Shown here piece after piece: positions 17,260 through 25,151 of a stretch of 47,671 nucleotides of DNA. The notes under the pieces were generated by a model. It made no database searches and was not told where the DNA came from. It saw nothing but the letters and a program-made list of their open reading frames with translations. The position numbers and the translations under genes were made by a program. Position 1 is the stretch's first letter; every line of letters starts with the position of its first letter. This DNA comes from Nonomuraea antri (GTDB lineage: Bacteria > Actinomycetota > Actinomycetes > Streptosporangiales > Streptosporangiaceae), in the NCBI RefSeq assembly GCF_013283785.1, contig NZ_JABCPZ010000060.1, positions 1-47,671 of the forward strand, given 5' to 3'.

Positions 17260-17421
17260 ATGGCCAGCCGCTTCCAGTGCTGCGAGTGCGGCAAGCGATC
17301 ACGCAGCCCGCTGGGATGCCGGTGCGGCGGTGGCCGTCCCGTCCAGCGGTGCGTCATTCACGGCCTTCGTTGCCAGCCCGGCTGCCGCGTCTGCCGCATG
17401 CTCGTCCGTTCCTGCCACTGA
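17260..17421 (+). CDS. Cys-rich 53-residue protein
   Basis: Starts at ATG 17260 directly after the WhiB-like stop. Reads MASRFQCCECGKRSRSPLGC, continues with a CRCGGG segment, then RCQPGCRVCRMLVRSCH. Cys-containing pairs at both ends suggest one or two zinc knuckles. The protein is very basic, consistent with nucleic-acid binding. No family recognised. Confidence 0.6.
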   Translation: MASRFQCCECGKRSRSPLGCRCGGGRPVQRCVIHGLRCQPGCRVCRMLVRSCH

Positions 17422-17435
17422 TCGGAGATTCGTCC

Positions 17436-17600
17436 ATGTCCGACGACCAGTCACCGAACACCATCAGCGACCAGCAGTGGACGCGGCTCCAGGAGCGCGC
17501 CCGCGAGGCCAACCCGCACCTCGACCGGTTCTCCGACCCGGCGGCGGTCGAGCGCCGCATGCAGGCCAACCAGCAGTTCAAGAACCGTCACTGGAGCTGA
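17436..17600 (+). CDS. Small hypothetical protein (54 aa)
   Basis: Starts at ATG 17436 with GGAG 8 bases upstream; reads MSDDQSPNTISDQQWTRLQE and continues helically to FKNRHWS. It is acidic at the start and basic at the end. It lies in the tightly packed AICE operon, 2 bases before the next gene. Function unknown. Confidence 0.6.
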   Translation: MSDDQSPNTISDQQWTRLQERAREANPHLDRFSDPAAVERRMQANQQFKNRHWS

Positions 17601-17602
17601 CC

Positions 17603-17818
17603 ATGATCTCTGCTCTCGTCTATGTCCTGCTCTTCCTGGCCGGTGGCCTATGCACCGAGCTGGTGCGCGTCGGCCAGGAGGCCCGCCGGATGCGGCTCGC
17701 CGCCCGCATGGCCGTCCGCCACGGCGGATCGGTGGACGAGGCGGCCCGCTCCTGGGCCATCCGCCCGAAGTACTGGTGCGCCCGGCCCGGCTGCCCGCGC
17801 TGCTGGAGAAGCCGATGA
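17603..17818 (+). CDS. Small membrane protein with Cys-rich tail
   Basis: 71 residues: one N-terminal membrane helix (ISALVYVLLFLAGGLC), a basic helix (RRMRLAARMAVRHGG) and a C-terminal CARPGCPRCWRSR that may bind zinc. The stop overlaps the next ATG (ATGA at 17815-17818). Similar tiny membrane proteins accompany spread (spd) genes in actinomycete conjugative elements; the role is inferred. Confidence 0.6.
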   Translation: MISALVYVLLFLAGGLCTELVRVGQEARRMRLAARMAVRHGGSVDEAARSWAIRPKYWCARPGCPRCWRSR

Positions 17819-18891
17819 ACCAGCACCGCCATCCGCTCGACCCCACCCGCTCAGAGAACGGAGCCAATCCCGTGAACGACCTGACCAGCGGCCCGCGCCC
17901 GCTGTCGGACGGAGAGCAGACCCTGATCTCGGTCACCGCCGCCGCTGTCGGCGTGCTGGGCCTGGTCGGGTTCGTCATCTCGTTCGCCACCGTCATGGAC
18001 GCGGCCAAGCCCACCTTCGGCCCGCTCGCCTTCCTGCTGCCTCTCGGGGTGGATCTGGGTATCGCGGTGTTCTCCGCGCTGGACCTGGTCCTGGCCCGGC
18101 TGGACATGCGGGTGCGCTGGCTGCGGTTCATCCCGTGGGCGCTGACCGCCGTCACCGTCTACCTGAACGTCGCCGCCTACACCAGCACGCCCAGCGGGCC
18201 GGACTGGTTCGCGGTCGTCGCCCACGCGATCCTGCCCGGTCTGTGGATCGTGGCCGTCGAGATCGGCACGCACGCCGTACGCAAGCGGGCCGACCTGGCC
18301 AACCCGTCACGCCGTATCGACAGCATCCGGGTCTCGCGATGGCTGCTGTCGCCGCTGCCCACGTTCGCCCTCTGGCGACGGATGGTGTTGTGGGAGGTGC
18401 GCTCGTACCCGGAGGCTCTGGGCCGCGAGCGTGACCGCATCCTGGCCAAGACGGATCTGCAGGACCGGTACGGCCGCCTGTGGCAGTTCAAGGCCAGCCG
18501 ACGCGAGCGCGCCCTGTACAAGCTCGGCGAGCTGGTGCCGGCCAGCACACCGGTCCGTGCCGAGGCGGTACGCATCACACCGCCTCCGGCTCCCGAGCGC
18601 CCGGCCTTGACCGCCGCCCCTGCCCGCAAGCCGTCGCCCCGGAAGCCCAAGCCGCGTAAGAACACCCGTCCGGCCGTCGCGCCGTCCGAAGTGGACGACC
18701 TGATGCCGCTCGGCTGGCAGATCGCCGCCGACCACGACGCACGCGGCATCACGCTCACCCGGGACCGGCTCCGCGACGCCATCCGCCAGACCGGCCGGTC
18801 CATCTCCACCGACCGCGCCGGAGCACTGCTGGCCCGCCTGCGGACCGAGACCGGTCCGACCGCCCAGGACGTGGAACGCGAGGCGGCCTGA
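17815..18891 (+). CDS. DUF2637-type membrane protein (spread function likely)
   Basis: 358 residues. After a polar start come four hydrophobic helices: LISVTAAAVGVLGLVGFVIS, GPLAFLLPLGVDLGIAVFSA, WLRFIPWALTAVTVYLNVAA and WFAVVAHAILPGLWIVAVEI. A cytoplasmic tail with a basic Pro/Lys linker (KPSPRKPKPRKN) and a C-terminal helical DNA-binding-like segment (ITLTRDRLRDAIRQTGRSIS) follow. This is the DUF2637 layout found next to TraB genes in AICEs and plasmids, where such proteins are thought to help plasmid spreading between mycelial compartments. ATG 17815 has GGAGAA 5 bases upstream; an internal GTG at 17872 is less likely. Confidence 0.75.
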   Translation: MNQHRHPLDPTRSENGANPVNDLTSGPRPLSDGEQTLISVTAAAVGVLGLVGFVISFATVMDAAKPTFGPLAFLLPLGVDLGIAVFSALDLVLARLDMRVRWLRFIPWALTAVTVYLNVAAYTSTPSGPDWFAVVAHAILPGLWIVAVEIGTHAVRKRADLANPSRRIDSIRVSRWLLSPLPTFALWRRMVLWEVRSYPEALGRERDRILAKTDLQDRYGRLWQFKASRRERALYKLGELVPASTPVRAEAVRITPPPAPERPALTAAPARKPSPRKPKPRKNTRPAVAPSEVDDLMPLGWQIAADHDARGITLTRDRLRDAIRQTGRSISTDRAGALLARLRTETGPTAQDVEREAA

Positions 18892-19103
18892 TGGACCTCA
18901 CCCTCGTCCGCCCATCGACCGGCGACCCACCACCGGTCGGACCGACCGTCCGCATCGACACCACAGCTCGCAAGGACGAGGCGCGGTCCGACCGCACATC
19001 GTCCCTGATCAAGCCAGTACGGGACGCGACCTCATCCGCCAAGACTTCGGCCGCGCCCCGCAACCCCGCTCGCAGCTACGCACACGAGGTGCACACATCA
19101 TGA
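18891..19103 (+). CDS. Small hypothetical protein of the transfer operon
   Basis: 70 residues, disordered and basic. Its ATG overlaps the preceding stop (TGATG) and its stop overlaps the translocase ATG (ATGA). That linkage supports translation even though the sequence (DTTARKDEARSDRTSSLIKP and neighbours) has no recognisable fold. Confidence 0.5.
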   Translation: MDLTLVRPSTGDPPPVGPTVRIDTTARKDEARSDRTSSLIKPVRDATSSAKTSAAPRNPARSYAHEVHTS

Positions 19104-21295
19104 CCCATCACCCGCACGAGCACGAAGACCCCGACGAGCCGACCGTCTTCGAACCCGGTGGCGAAGTCGTCCCGCTGGACGCCGCCCGCCGTCGCGCCCG
19201 CCGTCGCGCCCGCCGCGCGGATGACCAGGAAACCGACGGTGACGAGTTCTTCGACCGCGAGACCATCGCGATCGAGGGCACGGTTCTCGGGCCTCCGGTC
19301 GACCCGCCGGACGACGACGTGCCGTACCGCTCCGGCAACGACCGCCGCCGCGCCCCGATCATCCCGGCCACGCTGCGGTCCTGGAACGGCACGCGTTCCA
19401 TGCTGGTCTGGGCCGCCAAGGACGCCGGGTACGTGCTCGGCTACCACGCGGTCCGCTCGCCCAAATACGCCGCCAAGGCCACCGTGTACGCCCCAGTCGG
19501 GTTCTTCCGCGCCACCGGCAAGCTGCTGCACTGGGCCACGGCGGAGGAGGGTAACTGGGCGCTGCGCCAGTACGCCGCTGACCGCAACGACCCGGAGACG
19601 TGGCTCAAGCTGGACCGTCAGCGGCAACGCCAATCGCGGTGGCGCTGGTGGGTCGTGGCCGCTCTGGCCGTGACGTTCGCGATCGGCCTGCTGGTCTTCC
19701 TGCTCGCCGATATCCCGACCTGGGGCCATCTGCTGGCCGTCGCCGTGGCGGTCCCGGTGCTGGCCCGCGCCGGACGTCCCACCGACAAGCCCATCACCGA
19801 CCGCGTCTCCGAAGGACCGCGCTACCGCAAGCTCACCGCCGAGCTGGTGCGCCGCGCACTGCTGTCCTGCGGCATCTCCGGCATCAACCAGGCCGTCAGC
19901 AAGGACCCGAACGCCATCAGCTTCCCGACCGAGATCCACCGCGACGGCCCCGGCCACCTCGCGGTCGTGGACCTGCCGTTCGGGGTGGAGGCCGCCGACG
20001 TCGTGGCCCGGCGCGGCCGGTTGGCCTCCGGCATGCGGCTCCCACTGGACCAGGTCTGGCCCGAGCCCGGCGACGGCCACCCCGGACGGCTGTCCCTGTG
20101 GGTCGGCTACGAGCCCGCCTCACAGATGAAGCAGCCTGCCTGGCCGCTGCTCAAGGACGGCAAGGTGGACGTCTTCAAGCCCTTCCCGTTCGCCACCACC
20201 CCGCGCATGGACACCATCAACGCGGCCCTGATGTTCCGTAATTGGCTGGTAGGCGGACAGCCCGGCTCCGGCAAGACCTTCGCCCTGCGCCTGGCCGTCC
20301 TCGCCGCGTCACTGGACCCGCGCGCCGAGCTGCGCATCTACGAGCTCAAAGGCGTCGGGGACTTCAAGGTCCTGGAACCGGTCTGCACCGAGTACGGCAA
20401 CGGCTTCGACGACGAGACGATCGCCCGGTGCGCCGGAATGATCCGCTGGCTGTACAAGGAGTGCGAGCGCCGCTCCAAGCGCATCGCCCACTACGCCCAG
20501 CTCGGCAAGGCCCCGGAGAACAAGGTCACGCCCGAGCTGGCCTCGCTCAAGGACTCCGGCCTGCATCCGCTGATCGTCGCGATCGATGAGATCCAGGAAC
20601 TGTTCCTGCACGCCAAGTACGGCAAGGAAGCCGGGGAGATCCTGGAGAAGGTCATCAAGCTGGGCCGCGCCCTGGGCGTGATCCTGCTGATCGGCACCCA
20701 GATCCCTGACAAGGACAGCCTGCCGACCGGCATCACCCGCAACGTCAACACCCGCTACTGCATGAGCGTCGCCGACCAGGTCGCCAACGACATGATCCTC
20801 GGCACCTCGATGTACAAGCAGGGTTACCGCGCCACCATCTTCGAGCCGGTCAAGGAGGCCGGTTGGGGCATCCTGTCCGGCCTGGGCAAGCCCGCCGCGC
20901 GCCGCTCGTTCGAGGTGGACACCGACAAGGCCAAGCAGGTCGTGGCCCGCGCCATGCAGCTCCGTGGGTTGGCCGGCACTCTGCCCGAGGAAGGCACCCA
21001 GATTCGCACCGACGCGCCCACCTTCGACCTGCTCACGGACCTCGCCCAGGTCTGGCCCGCAGGAGAGACGGCCGTGTGGAACGAGGTGCTGTGCTCCCGG
21101 CTGGCGGACCTGCGGCCCGACTTCTACACCGGCTGGGCCTCCGAACAGCTCACCACCGCACTCAAGCCGCACGGCGTCCCGGTGAACGCGATCGGCCGCC
21201 GCATCGACGGCAAGCCCGTCACCAGGCGCGGCATCCGCCTGGACGATCTCACCGACGCCATCGCGGAACGTAACCGCCGAACCGGCACCGAGTGA
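19100..21295 (+). CDS. FtsK/SpoIIIE-like DNA translocase (TraB-type)
   Basis: 731 residues. A disordered acidic/basic N-terminus is followed by two membrane helices at about residues 183-225 (WWVVAALAVTFAIGLLVFLL; WGHLLAVAVAVPVLA). The motor domain has Walker A GGQPGSGKT and Walker B LIVAIDEIQELF, and the C-terminal region contains VNAIGRRIDGKPVTRRGIRL, a winged-helix-like segment. In AICEs and Streptomyces plasmids this single hexameric protein moves double-stranded DNA between mycelia and recognises short repeats at the clt locus with its C-terminal winged helix (established for TraB). The GCTAGC cluster directly downstream could be that locus. Confidence 0.85.
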   Translation: MTHHPHEHEDPDEPTVFEPGGEVVPLDAARRRARRRARRADDQETDGDEFFDRETIAIEGTVLGPPVDPPDDDVPYRSGNDRRRAPIIPATLRSWNGTRSMLVWAAKDAGYVLGYHAVRSPKYAAKATVYAPVGFFRATGKLLHWATAEEGNWALRQYAADRNDPETWLKLDRQRQRQSRWRWWVVAALAVTFAIGLLVFLLADIPTWGHLLAVAVAVPVLARAGRPTDKPITDRVSEGPRYRKLTAELVRRALLSCGISGINQAVSKDPNAISFPTEIHRDGPGHLAVVDLPFGVEAADVVARRGRLASGMRLPLDQVWPEPGDGHPGRLSLWVGYEPASQMKQPAWPLLKDGKVDVFKPFPFATTPRMDTINAALMFRNWLVGGQPGSGKTFALRLAVLAASLDPRAELRIYELKGVGDFKVLEPVCTEYGNGFDDETIARCAGMIRWLYKECERRSKRIAHYAQLGKAPENKVTPELASLKDSGLHPLIVAIDEIQELFLHAKYGKEAGEILEKVIKLGRALGVILLIGTQIPDKDSLPTGITRNVNTRYCMSVADQVANDMILGTSMYKQGYRATIFEPVKEAGWGILSGLGKPAARRSFEVDTDKAKQVVARAMQLRGLAGTLPEEGTQIRTDAPTFDLLTDLAQVWPAGETAVWNEVLCSRLADLRPDFYTGWASEQLTTALKPHGVPVNAIGRRIDGKPVTRRGIRLDDLTDAIAERNRRTGTE

Positions 21296-21309
21296 CCCCG
21301 TCCGGGGCT

Positions 21310-21400
21310 GCTAGCGCTAGCGGCTGACCCTGCTATCGCTAGCACCCCCGCTAGCACCCAGAAATAGGCCCTGGCCAGGGCGTTAGCACGCTAGCGCCCT
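21310..21400. repeat. GCTAGC repeat cluster and hairpin (candidate clt or origin)
   Basis: GCTAGC occurs at 21310, 21316, 21338, 21350 and 21390, with a GTTAGC variant at 21382 and another copy at 21460. CTAG is normally rare in such high-GC DNA. AGGGCGTTAGC (21377-21387) and GCTAGCGCCCT (21390-21400) also form a hairpin. Position between the TraB-like translocase and the replication gene suggests a transfer locus or replication iterons. Confidence 0.65.
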
Positions 21401-21438
21401 CGCTTGACGACACCCGAAAACGGCCCAGGAGGCCCGTC

Positions 21439-21687
21439 GTGAACCCTGCCACGCTCGCCGCTAGCGCGGTGATCGCTACAGCCCTGTTCGTGACCGTCCG
21501 TTACGCCGCCGAGTGCTACATCCGGCCCTTCCGCCGCTGCCGCTCCTGCCAGGGCAAGCGCCGCAAGCCCAACCGCATCGGACGCGGCATGCACGACTGC
21601 CGCCGCTGCCACGCCACCGGCCTACGCCTGCGGATCGGCCGCCACCTCTGGAACCACCTCCGCGCCCTGCACCGCGACTCCCGCTGA
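21439..21687 (+). CDS. Membrane-anchored zinc-finger-like small protein
   Basis: 82 residues from GTG 21439, with AGGAGG upstream. An N-terminal membrane helix (ATLAASAVIATALFVTVRYA) precedes two CxxC pairs (RRCRSCQGKRRK and HDCRRCHATG), like a half DnaJ-type zinc domain, then a basic tail. It sits between the GCTAGC cluster and the prim-pol gene. Function unknown. Confidence 0.65.
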   Translation: MNPATLAASAVIATALFVTVRYAAECYIRPFRRCRSCQGKRRKPNRIGRGMHDCRRCHATGLRLRIGRHLWNHLRALHRDSR

Positions 21688-21708
21688 CCCAACCGAAAGC
21701 AGCCGCCC

Positions 21709-22605
21709 ATGACCCGTGACCTGACCCGCTACGCCCTGGCCGCCGCCGCCCGCGGCTGGCATGTCTTCCCACTCGCACCGAACGGCAAGACCCCGCCCCG
21801 CGGCTTCACCGCCTGGCAGGACCGCACCACCACCGACCCGGCCACGATCCGGCGCATCTGGCAGCGCCCGTACAACGTCGGCATCGCCACCGGCCCGTCC
21901 GGCCTGGTCGTCCTCGACCTCGACCAGCCCAAGCCCGGCGAGCAACCACCACCGCAGTGGAACCGGCCAGGCATCCGAGACGGCGCGGACGTCCTCGCCG
22001 CCCTCTGCGACCAGGACGGACAACCACTCCCGCTGGAGACCTTCCAGGTCCGCACCCGACGCGGCGGCCTGCACCTGTACTTCACCACGCCACCAGGAGA
22101 GACCCTGACGAACACCCAAGGCAGCCACGGCAACGGACTCGGCTGGCTGATCGACACCCGCGCCCACGGCGGCTACGTCGTCGGCCCCGGCAGCCATGTC
22201 ACCGACCAGGACGCCACCGGCACCTACGAGGTGCTGCACCCGATCCCACCCGCACTACTCCCGGCCTGGCTGGCCGAACGCCTACGCCCGGCCCCGCTCC
22301 CACCCCAGAAGCCAGTCACGGTGCCCCTGGCATCCGACCGGCGCGGCTCCTACATCCGCGCCGCCGTCCTCGGTGAGCTGCAACGGGTGGCCGGCTCACC
22401 ACCACACGGACACAACAACGCGCTCTACCTCGCGGCCGTCGCGCTCGGCCAGCTCGTCGCCGGAGGCGAACTGGACGCCGCCGCCGTCATTACGTGGCTC
22501 ACGGAGGCAGCCACGCAGGTCGGCCAGCCGTACCGCGAGGCCCAGCGCACCATCGCATCCGGCCTGCGCGCCGGTGCCCGCCGTCCCCGGACGGTGGCCG
22601 CATGA
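21709..22605 (+). CDS. Bifunctional primase/polymerase (prim-pol) domain protein
   Basis: 298 residues. The N-terminal prim-pol domain is recognised from ALAAAARGWHVFPLAPNGKT, the catalytic acid motif VVLDLDQPKPG, the His-containing strand GGLHLYFTTP and the turn LGWLIDTRAHGGYVVGPGS. A helical C-terminal part (NNALYLAAVALGQLVAGGEL) follows. Such proteins initiate replication of AICEs by primer synthesis at the element origin. The stop overlaps the ATPase start (ATGA), so the two act as a pair. Confidence 0.8.
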   Translation: MTRDLTRYALAAAARGWHVFPLAPNGKTPPRGFTAWQDRTTTDPATIRRIWQRPYNVGIATGPSGLVVLDLDQPKPGEQPPPQWNRPGIRDGADVLAALCDQDGQPLPLETFQVRTRRGGLHLYFTTPPGETLTNTQGSHGNGLGWLIDTRAHGGYVVGPGSHVTDQDATGTYEVLHPIPPALLPAWLAERLRPAPLPPQKPVTVPLASDRRGSYIRAAVLGELQRVAGSPPHGHNNALYLAAVALGQLVAGGELDAAAVITWLTEAATQVGQPYREAQRTIASGLRAGARRPRTVAA

Positions 22606-23729
22606 CCGACCGCACCACACACCTGCGGCTGGTCAACGGCGAGACCGCACCGGCCGCCGCTCCCACGATGCCGTTCCGCACGTCCTGGACCGCCGACGAA
22701 CTGATGGCCATGACCTTCCCGGAGCCCCGCTGGGCCGTCCCCGGGATCATCGCCGAAGGACTCAGCCTGCTCGCAGGCCCGCCCAAGGTCGGCAAGTCCT
22801 GGCTCAGTCTCGGCCTGGGGATCGCCGTGGCCAGCGGCGCCAAGGCCCTGGAAGTCATCGAACTGGAGCCCGGCCCGGTCCTCTACCTCGCCCTGGAAGA
22901 CACCGCCCGCCGCCTGCAAAACCGCATGGGCAAGATCCTCAGCGGCCAACCAGCCCCGCAGGACCTCACCCTCGCCACCACCTGCCCCACCCTGCCCGCA
23001 GGCGGAGAAGAGGCCATCGCCCGCTGGCTCGACCGCCACCCGAACGCCCGCCTGGTCGTCATCGACGTCTTCGCCAAGATCCGAGGCACCACACCACCCG
23101 GCCTGTCCGCCTACGACGCCGACTACGCCGCCATGACCCGCGCCAAGCGCCTGGCCGACACCTACGGCGTCGCCGTCGTCCTGATCCACCACGTCCGCAA
23201 GATGGCCTCAGAAGACTTCCTGAGCGAGGTCTCCGGCACCAACGGCCTGGCCGGAGCCGCAGACGCAACGTTGGTCCTCAAACGAGCTAGAGGAACCGCA
23301 GACGGCGTCCTGCACGTCACCGGCCGCGACGTCGAAGAGGCCGAGTACGCCATGGCCTTCCAGCCAGCCGCCGGCACCTGGCATCTGCTCGACGGCCCAC
23401 CCGAAGACCACGCCCTGTCCGACACCCGCGCCGCCATAGCCCGCCACGTCCGCCAGCACCCAGGCAGCACGCCCAAGGCCATCGCCGAGGCTACCGGCCT
23501 GTCCCACGAGAACGTCCGCAAGACCTGCCAGCGCATGAACGCCGACGGCCAGCTCTGCGTGAACGCCACCGGCCACTACCGCCTGCCCGGCACACCACCA
23601 GGAGGTGTCCCCAGCGTCCCCGGGGTCCCCAACCAGGCCACGACCAGCACCAACGCCGAAATCAACCAGGGACAACCGGCCCTGCTACCCGTCCCCGCTG
23701 TCCCCGCCGACGAGGAGAACCACGAGTGA
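22602..23729 (+). CDS. RepA-like RecA-fold ATPase/helicase
   Basis: 375 residues. Walker A LLAGPPKVGKSWLSLGLG, a strand with VLYLALEDTARRLQNRMGK, Walker B LVVIDVFAKI and the sensor strand VAVVLIHHVRKM are typical of AAA_25/RepA-type hexameric helicases. The C-terminal helix-turn-helix (STPKAIAEATGLSHENVRKT) probably binds DNA, followed by a Pro/Thr-rich tail. It is translationally coupled to the prim-pol gene and is likely the replicative helicase or its loader for the excised element. Confidence 0.8.
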   Translation: MTDRTTHLRLVNGETAPAAAPTMPFRTSWTADELMAMTFPEPRWAVPGIIAEGLSLLAGPPKVGKSWLSLGLGIAVASGAKALEVIELEPGPVLYLALEDTARRLQNRMGKILSGQPAPQDLTLATTCPTLPAGGEEAIARWLDRHPNARLVVIDVFAKIRGTTPPGLSAYDADYAAMTRAKRLADTYGVAVVLIHHVRKMASEDFLSEVSGTNGLAGAADATLVLKRARGTADGVLHVTGRDVEEAEYAMAFQPAAGTWHLLDGPPEDHALSDTRAAIARHVRQHPGSTPKAIAEATGLSHENVRKTCQRMNADGQLCVNATGHYRLPGTPPGGVPSVPGVPNQATTSTNAEINQGQPALLPVPAVPADEENHE

Positions 23730-23947
23730 CCACCTCAACGCCGGACAGCGTCCGGCTCGCCGACACCCAGCTCTACCGCGTCACCGACGCCATGCGCCTG
23801 CTCCGCATGAGCCGAACCGTCATCTACGACCAGATCCGCACCGGCCGCCTGCGCTCCGTCAAGCAAGGCCGCGCCCGCCTCATCACCCCAAGCGCCATCC
23901 GCGCCTACATCGCCCTCCTGGAGAAGGAAGCAGAGGAAGCAGCCTGA
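23726..23947 (+). CDS. xis: Excisionase-type helix-turn-helix protein
   Basis: 73 residues with the MerR-like HTH of Xis proteins: LYRVTDAMRLLRMSRTVIYD, then QIRTGRLRSVKQGRARLITP. It starts at GTG 23726, overlapping the previous stop (GTGA), and its own stop overlaps the integrase ATG (TGATG). The family directs the integrase toward excision. Confidence 0.85.
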   Translation: MTTSTPDSVRLADTQLYRVTDAMRLLRMSRTVIYDQIRTGRLRSVKQGRARLITPSAIRAYIALLEKEAEEAA

Positions 23948-25089
23948 TGACCAAGCGACGCAGCAAAGGAGACGGCGGCCTCCACTGGGACGACAAGCGC
24001 CAACGCTGGATCGCCACCGCCAGCCTCGGCTTCGACCCCAGCGGCAAGCGCATCGTGAAGCGGGGCAGCGGCAAGACCAAGACCGAAGCCAAGAACAAGC
24101 TCAAGGAAGTCCTACGCGACTACGAGGACGGGCTGATCATCGCCCCAGGGGACTACACCGTGGGACAAGCCGCGAATGACTGGCTGACCTACGGACTCAG
24201 CGGACTTGATCAGAACACGGTCACCACAACCACGATCCTGTGCAAGACCCACATCATTCCGGCCCTGGGTAAGAGGAGGCTCCGGGAGCTCAGTGCACAG
24301 GATGTGGACAAGTGGCTGGCAGAGAAGGCCAAGTCGCTCAGCACCAGCACGCTGTCCCGCCTCCACTCCTGCCTGAATCGGATCATCAAGCGGGCCATGG
24401 CCAGAGACAAGGTGCGGCGGAACGTCGTCGAGCTGTGCCGCGTCCCTCAGGGCCGAAAAGGCAGGCCTTCCAAGTCCCTGACAATGACCCAGGCCGAGGA
24501 AGTGCTGAAGGCTTCAGGGGGCAGGAACCTGCACGCCTACATCGTCGTATCGCTCCTGACGGGAGCACGTACGGAGGAGCTCCGCGCGCTGTGCTGGGAT
24601 CACGTGGACCTGGTCGGCCACCCCGATGCCGTCCCATCCGTGCCCCCGTACATCGCCGTGTGGCGCTCGGTACGAAACGGTGGAGACACAAAGACTCGCA
24701 AGTCTCGCCGAACGTTGGCCCTGCCCGCACGATGCGTCGATGCGCTGATCCAGCAGCGAGCAGCCCAGCAGGAAGATCAAGGCGATGGCTGGTCAGAGCA
24801 CGGCTTGGTCTTCGCCTCGACCTCAGGAACCGAACTGGACGCGGCCAACGTACGCCGAGCGTTCCGACGTGTGATCAAGCGCACCAGTCTGAACGCGGCC
24901 GAATGGACGCCCCGAGAGTTGCGGCACAGTTTCGTCTCCCTGCTCTCCGATGCCGGGACTCCCTTGGAGGAGATCTCCCGGCTGGTCGGACATAGCAGTA
25001 CTGCTGTCACAGAGTTGGTCTACCGCAAGCAGATCAGGCCTGTACTGCAGGAAGGAGCGGTAGTCATGGACCGCATCTTCATGAAGTGA
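23947..25089 (+). CDS. int: Tyrosine site-specific integrase
   Basis: 380 residues. Arm-binding N-terminal domain (GLHWDDKRQRWIATASLGFD), core-binding domain (NTVTTTTILCKTHIIPALGK) and catalytic domain with Arg208 in LLTGARTEELRAL, Arg326 and His327 in TPRELRHSF, His349 in LVGHSS and the nucleophile Tyr359 in TELVYRKQIRP. The residue three before Arg326 is Arg rather than the common His (RELR for HxxR). All residues for catalysis otherwise appear present, so it is probably active. It acts on the tRNA-Ile 47-bp core, although the att site lies 1.1 kb away instead of adjacent. Confidence 0.92.
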   Translation: MTKRRSKGDGGLHWDDKRQRWIATASLGFDPSGKRIVKRGSGKTKTEAKNKLKEVLRDYEDGLIIAPGDYTVGQAANDWLTYGLSGLDQNTVTTTTILCKTHIIPALGKRRLRELSAQDVDKWLAEKAKSLSTSTLSRLHSCLNRIIKRAMARDKVRRNVVELCRVPQGRKGRPSKSLTMTQAEEVLKASGGRNLHAYIVVSLLTGARTEELRALCWDHVDLVGHPDAVPSVPPYIAVWRSVRNGGDTKTRKSRRTLALPARCVDALIQQRAAQQEDQGDGWSEHGLVFASTSGTELDAANVRRAFRRVIKRTSLNAAEWTPRELRHSFVSLLSDAGTPLEEISRLVGHSSTAVTELVYRKQIRPVLQEGAVVMDRIFMK

Positions 25090-25100
25090 CTCAACTGGTC

Positions 25101-25150
25101 GCGGCCCCTTGCCATATCTTGGCGGGGCCGCGCCTCGTTAAGATATGGCA
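25101..25150. terminator. Interleaved inverted repeats between convergent genes
   Basis: GCGGCCCC (25101-25108) pairs with GGGGCCGC (25124-25131). TGCCATATCTT (25110-25120) pairs perfectly with AAGATATGGCA (25140-25150). The arms alternate, so the two stems exclude each other or form a pseudoknot. Position between integrase and a convergent gene fits a bidirectional terminator; integrase arm sites are another reading. Confidence 0.55.
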
Positions 25151-25151
25151 C

